Source of the DNA: Spodoptera frugiperda
Taxonomy: Eukaryota > Arthropoda > Insecta > Lepidoptera > Noctuidae
Length of the DNA stretch: 64,000 nt
Reading direction: 5' to 3'
Assembly: GCF_023101765.2 (NCBI RefSeq)
Contig: NC_064218.1
Span: 186,001-250,000, forward strand
The notes below the pieces were generated by a model. That model searched no databases. It was not told the origin of the DNA and saw only the letters and a program-made list of their open reading frames with translations. The position numbers and the translations under genes are program-made. This document shows positions 34,953 to 45,900 of this stretch, one piece after another. Within the stretch, counting starts at the first letter, position 1. Each line of letters opens with the position of its first letter.

Positions 34953-35446
34953 GAAAAGACTAGAGTCCGACCGAAACTGGTTTTCCAGCCGAAACCGAAA
35001 CCGAAACCGAATATTCGGCCGTGGCTTTAGTTTCGGCCGAAACCGAAACCGAAACCGAAACTCACGTGGTCATGTATAAAATTACTTAGAATACTGAAAT
35101 TTGGTACATTTTATTGATTATTCTGCATTAATTATTAATTAGGACATGAAATGGAAACACAGTATATTAATTTTCTTGTAATGATTTATTATTTAACTAG
35201 CTTCCGCCCGCGACTCCGTCCGCGCGCATGTCGGTCTTCGCGTGGTGTCGCGTGTGTCGAAGTTTTATTTCTCCATTTTGAGTAACTCTGACAATGACAT
35301 CATGGACCCAAATACGGCGAGGCCTATAATAATTAAGGAGATCCCTCTATTGAGCTACTGCTGTTGAGCTCGCGTTCTGTAGAATAAAATTGAATAATAT
35401 TTTTTTTCTACGTATTTTTCCAGCATAAAAAGTATCCTATTTTAAA

Positions 35447-36883
35447 TAGTGTCCGACCGAAATTTCGGTTTCGGTTTCGGTTTCGGCCGAGTTTCGGCCA
35501 AAAATCAAGTTTCGGCGACAATTTCGGTTTCGGCCAAAATTGGCCGAAATTTTTGCCGAAACCGAAACTGATTTCGAAAGTTGTCGTACACGCTCGCCTA
35601 ACGTCGTTTCTCGCAGCAACGCTTTGGCGGCATCTATATCTTCTATACTTATAATAAATCTGTAGAGAGGTCAATTCTGTACATGAAATACATTTCCAAA
35701 ATAACTATCAGCGGGTGATTAGTGATCGATACTGACGCCAAAAATGCAATCAGAAAATTTTTTGTCTGTCTGTCTGTCTGTCTGTATGTTCTTTATAGAA
35801 ACAAAAACCACTTGACAGATTTCAACGAAACTTGGCACAATTGTTCTTCATATTCCTAAGCAGGTTATAGTATACTTTTCATCACGCTACGATCAATAGG
35901 AGCAGAGCAGTGAAGGGAAATGTTGGGAAAATAGGAAAACTTACTCCATTTTTGAAGTTTCCGTCGCGTGTGCAGCCTTAATGGTTAAAGCTACACAGAA
36001 ATCATGTATGACGGAAATATTCTCCTTAAAATTGTTTAAAACATAATCCACGACAGCGAATGTCTATCTTTTATGGTTGACTCATAATAACACGTATAAC
36101 TCCCGATAGCTTAGCAGTTCGGAGCTTTCTGATTATATTTGTCTACTCTTACGTTTATAACACTCTCATTCATTCATTCATTCATTCATATTATAATAAA
36201 TATGTAGAAAGCTCAATTCTGTACATTGAAAATATTGAAAGAATAAATAGCAGGGGGTGTTACTGGATCGATACCAAGCCCAAATATGTGATTATTTTTT
36301 ATTTTTTTTCTATCTGTCTGTATATTCAGGCATCACGTGAAAACTAACGGGTCGATTTCGATGAAACTTGGTATAATTATACTTTATTATCTGATACTTT
36401 AAAATAGGATACTTTTTATGCTGGAAAAATACGTAGAAAAAAAATATTATTCAGTTTTATTCTACAGAACGCGAGCTCAACAGCAGTAGCTCAATAGAGG
36501 GATCTCCTTAATTATTATAGGCCTCGCCGTATTTGGGTCCATGATGTCATTGTCAGAGTTACTCAAAATGGAGAAATAAAACTTCGACACACGCGACACC
36601 ACGCGAAGACCGACATGCGCGCGGACGGAGTCGCGGGCGGAAGCTAGTTAAATAATAAATCATTACAAGAAAATTAATATACTGTGTTTCCATTTCATGT
36701 CCTAATTAATAATTAATGCAGAATAATCAATAAAATGTACCAAATTTCAGTATTCTAAGTAATTTTATACATGACCACGTGAGTTTCGGTTTCGGTTTCG
36801 GTTTCGGCCGAAACTAAAGCCACGGCCGAATATTCGGTTTCGGTTTCGGTTTCGGCTGGAAAACCAGTTTCGGTCGGACTCTA
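35447..36883 (-). mobile_element. Inner hAT-type element (copy 2), nested in copy 1
   Basis: This 1,437-bp element has ends TAGTGTCCGACC and GGTCGGACTCTA and is flanked by a perfect 8-bp duplication attttaaa (35,439-35,446 and 36,884-36,891). It is the reverse complement of copy 1 over its whole length, with no length difference and very few substitutions (one noticed near 35,392 versus 36,456). Its own uninterrupted tttaaaat site at 36,398-36,405 shows what copy 1 looked like before the insertion. Confidence 0.93.
35633..36647 (+). mobile_element. Helitron-like passenger inside hAT copy 2
   Basis: It begins A|TCTATATC, continues ttctatacttataataaatc, and ends with a GC-rich near-palindrome (gcggacggagtcgcgggc) and aagCTAG|T. 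These are Helitron end features. The interior has (TCTG)n and (CATT)n runs and a second Helitron-like head from about 36,185. The same passenger is present in hAT copy 1. The later part (36,185-36,647) is related to 53,731-54,193. There is no Rep/helicase coding sequence. Confidence 0.7.
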
Positions 36884-37850
36884 ATTTTAAAGTATCAGAT
36901 AATAAAGTATAATTATACCAAGTTTCATCGAAATCGACCCGTTAGTTTTCACGTGATGCCTGAATATACAGACAGATAGAAAAAAAATAAAAAATAATCA
37001 CATATTTGGGCTTGGTATCGATCCAGTAACACCCCCTGCTATTTATTCTTTCAATATTTTCAATGTACAGAATTGAGCTTTCTACATATTTATTATAATA
37101 TGAATGAATGAATGAATGAATGAGAGTGTTATAAACGTAAGAGTAGACAAATATAATCAGAAAGCTCCGAACTGCTAAGCTATCGGGAGTTATACGTGTT
37201 ATTATGAGTCAACCATAAAAGATAGACATTCGCTGTCGTGGATTATGTTTTAAACAATTTTAAGGAGAATATTTCCGTCATACATGATTTCTGTGTAGCT
37301 TTAACCATTAAGGCTGCACACGCGACGGAAACTTCAAAAATGGAGTAAGTTTTCCTATTTTCCCAACATTTCCCTTCACTGCTCTGCTCCTATTGATCGT
37401 AGCGTGATGAAAAGTATACTATAACCTGCTTAGGAATATGAAGAACAATTGTGCCAAGTTTCGTTGAAATCTGTCAAGTGGTTTTTGTTTCTATAAAGAA
37501 CATACAGACAGACAGACAGACAGACAAAAAATTTTCTGATTGCATTTTTGGCGTCAGTATCGATCACTAATCACCCGCTGATAGTTATTTTGGAAATGTA
37601 TTTCATGTACAGAATTGACCTCTCTACAGATTTATTATAAGTATAGAAGATATAGATGCCGCCAAAGCGTTGCTGCGAGAAACGACGTTAGGCGAGCGTG
37701 TACGACAACTTTCGAAATCAGTTTCGGTTTCGGCAAAAATTTCGGCCAATTTTGGCCGAAACCGAAATTGTCGCCGAAACTTGATTTTTGGCCGAAACTC
37801 GGCCGAAACCGAAACCGAAACCGAAATTTCGGTCGGACACTAGAAAAGAC

Positions 37851-40499
37851 ACATACCGACCTTCTTTCCGACATATAACACGATGGTATCTACCCACCAT
37901 ACGAGCAGCTCCACCACTTGACACGATGAATTATTCTTCTCAGATATTTAGGAGAACGTTTCCAACCCGATTTACCCCGTTTAGCATACAATAATAAGGT
38001 ATGGGAGCCTCCTGGAGCCCTCGGCGGAACCTTTTAGCTCGCGGCGAGGTGGACACCAATAGTACGAGGTACATGGGGCGATGGCGAGGAATAAACAATG
38101 TGAGCACTGTGTGTCACGTGTGTGTTTGTTTGTTTATGGAAAAATGTGTTGTTGAGTTTGAATCTTGTTGCACCTAGGAACCTACTTCCATGTTAAGCAC
38201 AAATAACTCTCTATGACTTGACATAAGTAAGTTTTTTCGTCCTTACAAGTTATTTTTTCCGTGACCCTTAACTTTAATTAAAACAAGGTGGCATTCAATG
38301 CTACACAAACACAACGCAACGTCATACATCAACCAGCGATAACTCTGCTAAACCCCGGGCTTATGAGAGCGTAATCATATTTCACTCATATTCCGGTCCA
38401 ATCTTTTATCAACATTCGATTCAAAAATCGCGCTGACGCCCTCACAACTCGATACCGAAACATTAAAATCGATTTACGGACGTTCCTCCATGACACGATG
38501 ACAAACCGTCCTATCCTATCCGATTCAATTCCTCACATTATCTACATAATATATTGTACGCGAGTATGCATATATAGCTTTTAACCGAAACGTTCGCAGT
38601 TATCGTTTGCAGCTCCTGCCACTTATATTGGCGTTAATTGTTAAACCCGAGGCGGGACGGTAATGTGAATACGGACTTAAAGTAACATTGGCCGAAATTT
38701 GCTAAAGATAAACTAAAAACGGCGGCTCTGTCATACTACGACAATAACCTCAGCGGTCGACTACAAATCTGGTGATATAACCGAAAAAGAGACCATGGCC
38801 AAGGGACAGGCGACAGCGATCTGATGGGAGAAACTGTTGTCTTATTTGTATAGATGGTATATTATTGTCGAATTACCGAACGGGATGTTATAGATAAGTT
38901 AAGTAAGTAAAGTAATTGTAGGACGAAGTTTTTGTAAGATTAGAGCTTCGTGTTAAGTAAACAGTTTCATTACATATTAATGTGATCGAAACCTTCCTTC
39001 ATTCTAAAGTATAATAGAAATACGAAATCATTACCTGTAAGTCGCCCGTTTGTACATATTTTTGTATACAAATACGTTATCATGCAATAACAATGATTTC
39101 AAAACAATCCGAAAATAGCGACCGCGACCTCTCCTCCTTGTGGCCGTATTCAGGGGGTCCGTGCAAAAATGTCCCCTATTCGACCGGCATAACTCACCCT
39201 ATCTACCTGCTAATGCCGCCTATAAATATTGCATATGATAGCTATTGCGGCCAACTTGCCCACTGCTGGCACATTATCTCCAGTCGAGGTGCGGTCGAGT
39301 GGACCGGGCTTGTATTAATCTCTCGTTCACCACGTGTTTACATTTTTGTACAACATACACAAGTTTGGTGATTTCAATTAGGATTAGATAGTCATATTAC
39401 CAGTGTAAAAGTAGTTCATGATAATTTATCAATTTCAAACATGCAAAATCAAAAGAAACGCCTAGTTCTAGTTTCTATGGTGTTCTAGGTGTCTATGTAC
39501 GGTGCTGATCGCTTGTCATCACAGGTGATCGTTGATTCCAAATGTGTCTATGAGTAGTGTTGAAAGCTTGCATCGTCTCGTCGTTTGCCCCATAATCGGT
39601 AAAAATAGGTCCCAGGTAGCATTAGTTAACTATGGCCTATTAATATCGATTTCTGTAGCGACACGTTACAAGGAACCGCCTGTCATAATAGCACAGTCTG
39701 TCGATAAATCAAGTGCTTGTATTAGTGCTTACTTGTACCTAAATACGTTGACATCGCATGTCTTACTGAACACTGAACACAACGTCCTATGTTACACTAT
39801 AGACAACATGATTGCTTGCTTGGATTCCTAGTATCCCACAATTTACAATCCATATTCAGTTTATAGCATTCGTCCATAAATAACAAATGACTCAAAACAA
39901 CGTAGCGCCTGACGTATTTTACTTAGCAATGACTTTGTGCCTTACAAAATTAAATAGCAAGAATACACACCGCGTCGTCAAAGTAAAATATTAATTTGTT
40001 GCTATGTCATTATCGATAGGTACTTGATGTAACGAAATATTAAGCTCGAAATGTTTGATTGCCTATTATGAACTAAATTGTATAATTAAGGAGAAATAAT
40101 GGGCTGTCTGATTGCTGGTGTCGCGTACAACGATTGTTATTATTGAACTTTACATTTAATATTTATAATTAAATTCTTGTGAAGTACCTACATTTAATTT
40201 CATTTGTATAATGTGATTCTTAAAGATAAATACAACATCTTATTTAGTGAATTTGAGATTAATTCTTAGAAATTAATTTATAAAATAACAAAACCAACGC
40301 TGACACTAGGCTAACTCATACTTAAATTAAGTAAGTACTTATAATAAATACTAATTACAAAGAGAGAACTTAACTTGAACTTTAAATAAAGAGTACAGTA
40401 CTTATACGAGCCTATATATAATGTCAGTATATTTGGAACAGTATAGAACTTTAAGCATATAATAACAAGGCTAATAAGAATTAAGAATAGAATCCGTGG
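37851..40499. other. Non-coding stretch
   Basis: No gene is supported. 38,290-38,800 and 39,110-39,330 are richer in GC and CpG than their surroundings without clear coding structure; they could be regulatory. The remainder is AT-rich. Confidence 0.35.
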
Positions 40500-40504
40500 G
40501 GACG

Positions 40505-40542
40505 CACTATGGAAAATGGTAGAACAAGCGCATATCAAAAAT
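40505..40542 (+). repeat. Left Transib terminal inverted repeat (RSS-like)
   Basis: Heptamer CACTATG at 40,505-40,511, then a 22-base spacer, then the A-rich word atcaaaaat at 40,534-40,542. If the nonamer is read one base later, as tcaaaaatg, the spacer is 23 bases. Confidence 0.85.
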
Positions 40543-41219
40543 GCTTTTTACGAATATCATAATTAGGCTAATATGGCTATTTTATTAGGTTCTCTAATAG
40601 TCAAATTATAATATTCATTAAAAGTTTTTAACTTAATACGCGAAATTATTATTTTTTCATAGATAGAAATACATAGAAGACAGAAGTGCCAAACTCAAGT
40701 CTTTGCGTATACATGTTTCAATACCATATTGTGAAAAAAATACTTGGTACAGATATGCAGTATTATACATTTTTAGAAAGGTTATTTTATGTTTTTTGCG
40801 ATAGAGCTTAATGATTTTAAAAGTAAAGAAAAATATTTCAGTAATTACTTAAAAAATGACAGACCTTATTTTTCACTTATTTTTTTTTTTCGTTTAAGGT
40901 TTTCAGTGTTACCCACGTTTGCCCAAGCGCTACTTTTTGTGTTGACTAGTAGTCTAACTATTCATAAATAGAATGCAAAAAAAATCAGCTGCGGATATTT
41001 GCGGTTTTAGAAGATATGAGAAAAATACTGATAAAAGTCAGAACCCGAAAATTGGTATCTTTTGCGGTTTACCACTTCACATGAACAATATGGAACTTTT
41101 TGAATATTTTCTTCATTATTTCATGATAACAAAGGGATCTTATCAAATTTGCACTCGGTTTGCGTGGGAAATTGCAAGATAATAATGATGTAGGTACCAA
41201 TTCGATATTGTAAAATGAG

Positions 41220-41228
41220 TATATAAAG
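41220..41228 (+). promoter_or_regulatory. TATA box ahead of the Transib transposase
   Basis: A tatataaag word lies about 100 bases upstream of the transposase ATG at 41,326. It is inside the element, so the transposase gene would carry its own promoter. Confidence 0.45.
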
Positions 41229-41325
41229 AGAAGCAAAAACTATTCGAACCATCTACACCAGTGTAACTTCAAGTGAAGCAAATCTCATCTGCGCCTATTA
41301 TTTCTGCAGATTGTGAAGTGTTAAA

Positions 41326-42546
41326 ATGTCTTCCTTCAGCTGTACCAAACGAGACTTCATAATCCCCTATATCGAGGGCGGCAAGACCATCGAATCATTA
41401 TCCAAAGTTTTAGTGGAAAAGCTTAATGTTTCTGAAAACAACTTGTGTTTTATAATTAGTGACATACGAAGGCACATTCTTCCTATTTCCAATAAGCACT
41501 GGGCCCTGGCATCTCGGAAAAAAGAAACATTTTTAAAGAAGAATTGTACTTGGTTGGACTCAGGGTATTCGTTAAATTTACCGGATTCTGAACAATATTC
41601 TACTCCATTAACATCTGGCCAACGAGGAAGAACATGCGTGGCTTATGGGGACTCCTCAGAATCTACCAAGAAGAGGAAAAACACTCTTCTACTCCAAGGA
41701 TATGGCTTCGAGCATATAAAAACGCCTATGTGCAGGGACTACGGGCTTTACGTGAGTACACAGAAGCTCATCTTGTCGAAGAATTAAGAACCGCTGACAC
41801 TCAATACGGATTGTCCACCTTACACGCCTAGATTCGCTGCATGGAAATGATATTGCATATTTCCTATAATCTTTCGTTTAAGACTTGATCTGCTTCAACT
41901 GAGGAAAATAAGAGATTAAAAAAAGAAAAGAAAGAACTTGTTCAAAAACGTTTCAGGGAGGAGTTGGGATTAATCGTCGACAAACCACGGCAAGTTAGCG
42001 GGAATACGAAACGATGGCAATACCGCACGAAGATTCTTCTATAATAGCACTTGCTCATCGGAAATAACAGGTGTAGATGAGGCATTGATTAAACGCCTAT
42101 ACATTATCTTGCAAGTTCTTTCTTCTGGAATGATGATCGACCCTGAAAAATTTGGGGAATATGCAAGAGAAACTGCAAGAATCTATGTAAGTAATTACGA
42201 TTGGTATTATATGCCATCCTCCGTTCATAAAATACTCATACACGGGGAAAAGGTTATCAAACATTTTGCGGTGCTTCCTATTGGACAGCTATCGGAAGAC
42301 GCACAAGAGTCTCGTAACAAAGACTACAGAAACATACGACTTCATCATGCCAGAAAATGTTCCCGATCTGCTACAAATGAAGATGTCTTTAAAACGCTTT
42401 TATACACGTCAGATCCATATATAACAAGTTTGAGAAAACCGTACGTAAGAAATGTAAAAGAACTTGAAGAAGAGGCACTAAGTCTTTTAAACGTGGAACC
42501 TGAAAGTGAACCCACATTTACTAACCCTGATCCTGAAGTGGTATAA
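41326..42546 (+). pseudogene. Broken, internally deleted Transib (RAG1-like) transposase
   Basis: The intact enzyme would bind the CACTATG ends and cut and join DNA like RAG1. An N-terminal part (41,326 to about 41,700) starts MSSFSCTKRDFIIPYIEGGK and continues through GRTCVAYGDSSESTKKRK; the reading then shifts frame. The C-terminal part is in pieces from about 41,880: LRLDLLQLRK-like words, an out-of-frame EELGLIVDKP, an extra A near 42,009, and an open frame 42,085-42,546. That frame has PSSVHKILIHGEKVIK and SEDAQESRNKDYRNIRLHHA, which match the RAG1 and Transib region around the third catalytic acidic residue (RAG1 E962). The region that should hold the first two catalytic Asp residues is missing between about 41,830 and 41,860. 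It cannot be active. Confidence 0.8.
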
Positions 42547-42954
42547 GTTAAAAATAATATTTATATGTACGAGTACTTAGTTATTACTTATATTTGCATC
42601 TAGCTTCATCATTTCCTGAAGCCAGAGTATAGGATGTACCTATTAGTAATATGATTTTAATTTAGTAGTTTTTTTATAAATCTATATATGTATATATATA
42701 TATTGTTTACTTTGCTTGTTTGTAATTAACCATGGTTTAATCTTTTTAGTCATTATAAACTTGTATTCCACTTGAAATAAATTTTTAACTAATTTTTTTC
42801 GTGATTTTTTTCCCCATTTCTTTCATTCTATGCAAAAAACTTACATAGATATACAAGAAAACAATATAAACTACACATCATTAGAATCTCCAAACCTTAC
42901 TGCATATTTGTGCCAAATTTCATCACGATACGACAAAAATTCATGAAGTTACAG

Positions 42955-42991
42955 ATTTTTGATCCGATACCGACCTATATTTTCCATAGTG
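42955..42991 (-). repeat. Right Transib terminal inverted repeat (RSS-like)
   Basis: Read from the right end on the minus strand: heptamer CACTATG (42,991-42,985), a 21-base spacer, then atcaaaaat (42,963-42,955). The first 13 bases match the left end perfectly; similarity is then patchy until the A-rich word. Confidence 0.85.
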
Positions 42992-42996
42992 GGACG

Positions 42997-45900
42997 GGCC
43001 TGAAGAGCTAGTCTATATACCTATCTACCTATATAATCAGTTATGAATTACATGAGCAACTTTAAACAATAACACGATAATAATTAGGTAGAGATCTATG
43101 TAATTACTGGCTTGTGTAGTCTGGCACTATGTACAGGCGAGTAGCGATGATTGTATGTATGTACGGTTAATTGAGAGGTGATTGATTAGGGCTAATTAGT
43201 AATTACGAGTAAGTCTAGATCAGGTGGCGTGATTAGACACTGCATCTGATATGTTATGATTTACTTATTGTATTCGGATTGTCTGAGTAAAGCGTTGCTT
43301 TGCTTGATATATGAGTTAATTAAGTCGTTATTGTCTTGTTTATGATTGGTTCTGTACAAAATTAGATATGATCAGTCGTCAGTCGAACAATAACTCCCAA
43401 TGACTTTGAGATTGACTTGTTGGACGCAACATGCAACTAGCGAATCCCTGCGGCCTCCACCAGGTCTTTAGAAACTTAAGTAATTATTTAAAAATAGTAA
43501 TTAATGTGTAAATCATTTCATCCTTTAATTTGTTTCTCCACCTTCATACAGTAAGTACCCGATAGACTTATATGATAGATACTCATATTCATTCATCATT
43601 TATCGTTTTTAATGTATCTGCTACATAATAGCTATCCAGGCATTGTGCAACAAGCCCTTAACCTATGTATTAACACATACTAATAGGCACTATACATATA
43701 CATAGTGTTTGTAACAGCCACGTCCGAGCATTACAATCGAGGGGGTGATCGCATTACAAGAGCACTAGCCGGTGTGAGCTGCACTGAGAGCACTACACAG
43801 CTTCGCTTAACATAATGATGATGGGATCGGTTTCAATCGTCATTTGATCGCACACAGGCTCGATGGCACTACGTCGATTGTTATTGAGTGATGTGTCAGT
43901 GATGTAGCTGTCTATAGTGTCAGAGTCAGCATCTCACCGCTGACAATACGATGTCCTGACAACAGTGTTGTATTGAATCTGTGTAATTTGATTTAAGTTG
44001 ATCAAATGATGCGCAATTTGATATGCTGTTTGTTGCAGTTTTGTATAATATAATGTTACAATTGTTAATTTTGTGACTCTCTTTCATTTAAAACAAATAT
44101 TTCAGTATCAATTGTGGTTAACATTTTTATTGATTTCAACCGAGGATCTATTAAAATCGAGCAAACACTATTTATGGCTAAACAAATGTTACTGCGCAGA
44201 CGATGTTTGTTACCAATCTCCTTACACATTTCTCGTAGATTAAGGGAGAGATCAGATTCAGTGAGCTATAATTTCGCACACTAGTGGTCCAGAGGTCTCG
44301 ACATAACTAGGCGTAACAGTGTGATGTGTCTGCTGATATATCTTGTGGAAATACATAATATTAATCCACATACATTAGGGCGCGGCCCCAATGCTAAGGT
44401 CATCGCAGTGGTTAATACGCCGTGTCGTGATTTATCGGGCCGGGTTCGACGCTGGCCGGATATGATTATTGTATGTTACAAATCATTACTGCCCACCCAT
44501 TTATGTTGCGTTATAGTATGTTTGCTTTATGTATTGCGAAATATGCGCTGTATATCAATAATGCGGTATTTTGTGATGATTTCGGAGAAATAAAGCTATA
44601 TTTTCTTAAGATAATAATTATTGTTTGGTGAGATTTTATGGGCTGTGGCATCCTATATTTTGGAAAAATGTCGGTATCGATGTTGGTATTGATATATCGA
44701 TAGCTAGCTAGCACTATCATACTTTTTCTAATCAAGAAGAAATGTTAATCTAACTCGTACCTACCAAAAGTACATAAATAAATACGTAAAGAAGAAATTA
44801 CCTACAAGCCACGGCCAACTAACTACTTATTCATTCACTTCACTTGAATTAAACTCCAACGAAAAGGAAAATGGCTTTTAATTTTATTTTCATTCCAGAA
44901 AACATTCAAACCACATTTTTAAACTATTCGCCTCAAAGGCTCACCCTAATTAGCTTTTAAAACACTGCCAAATTTTGCACCGCAGCGTTTTGCTCGCAAA
45001 ATATCAGCAGGCGTTTCATTTCTTTACGATGTTAGTTGTGAAAAATTAAAGGGTTTTGTAAGGCAAGTTAGAATATTAGCATGTTTGTACGTCAGTGGGG
45101 TGTGTGATGTGTAATTAAGTTAATTAGCGGGCGGTATATACGGTTTAGTTCGAGCTAAACACCGGGCTAAGGGTCGGAGAGTCGTGGCAACCAGATCCGA
45201 GGGTAAATACAGGGCGCGGGCGGGGGCGGGATACCGTGTTAGTATTCCGCCGCGCTGTACAAACTTGTGGGAATATGTCCTGCGAGTATTGCCGGCAAGT
45301 AATCGCCGGGACGGAAGTAGTGGTCAAGGAATCTGTTCTTATAATGTGTCGGAGGCATCTTTGTTATTGTGTGTCCTATGCTTGTTAGACTTGGTAAAAG
45401 TTGTAATTGTTACCTATACATGTAGGTGTGTTAAAGATTAACGCTGAAAAACCATGTATTACATAGTTTCGACTTTTTGACTTACTGATTTGTGTAGGAC
45501 TTACTATTTATCTATTTATTCATAGCCTCGCAACGATCTTGGATCTTGAAAGAATGACCTAATTAGCTTCTAATCAAGTCCAAGTCTTAAAAGATTTATT
45601 CTTTAGCCTCAGAATAAGTCGGAGAACAATTTTCTTACAAATGGATTCTTTCTGAAATAATTCCAGGCTCGTTTGCACAGTTAGCGGTTTTATTAATTCG
45701 CTCAATATTAGTTCAGTTGAGCCGTTGCGATTAGCGGGTTCAGTAGTAAGTTATTTAATCAGGCGGCCACGGGTCCCGTCTCGCTACATTTGCAGAACCC
45801 TAATTAAACTTAATTACATAATAGGTTGACTCGCATCACGACCGACATATTCTCATATTCCTGTGAGGTGAATGTATAACACAGGTTAAAGATTTGAGAC

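Larger units (their letters stand above)
34961..37842 (+). mobile_element. Outer hAT-type element (copy 1), interrupted by copy 2
   Basis: The ends are TAGAGTCCGACCGAAA and its near-complement TTTCGGTCGGACACTA, flanked by a perfect 8-bp target duplication gaaaagac (34,953-34,960 and 37,843-37,850). An 8-bp duplication and TAGNG ends are hAT traits. Removing the inner element (35,447-36,883) and one copy of its target site leaves 486 + 951 = 1,437 bp. No transposase is encoded, so it is non-autonomous. Arrays of CCGAAA hexamers lie just inside both ends. It contains a Helitron-like passenger on the minus strand (37,656 to 35,197). Confidence 0.92.
40500..42996 (+). mobile_element. Transib-superfamily DNA transposon with 5-bp target duplication
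   Basis: The element proper is 40,505-42,991 (2,487 bp), flanked by a perfect GGACG duplication at 40,500-40,504 and 42,992-42,996. Five-base, GC-rich duplications are typical of Transib. Both ends start CACTATGGAAAAT (13 bp perfect), which fits the Transib CACWATG end and the RAG recombination-signal heptamer. An atcaaaaat word follows each heptamer after 22 bases (left) and 21 bases (right), near the position of the A-rich nonamer of a 23-RSS. Inside are broken pieces of a RAG1-like transposase. Confidence 0.9.

Noticed and set aside
35408..35674. Protein-coding frames with NRNRNF/FGFGFG repeats, also at 37,615-37,878
   Set aside because: These are translations of the CCGAAA hexamer arrays at hAT ends. 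The same peptide appears twice because the element is duplicated.
34961..37842. A single giant palindrome or assembly inversion
   Set aside because: The segment order is A-B-A'-B', not A-B-B'-A', and two different perfect 8-bp duplications mark the junctions. Nested insertion explains all of it.
40973..41182. 69-codon frame inside the Transib element as a separate gene
   Set aside because: No match to RAG1-like or RAG2-like features recognised; short and in AT-rich sequence.
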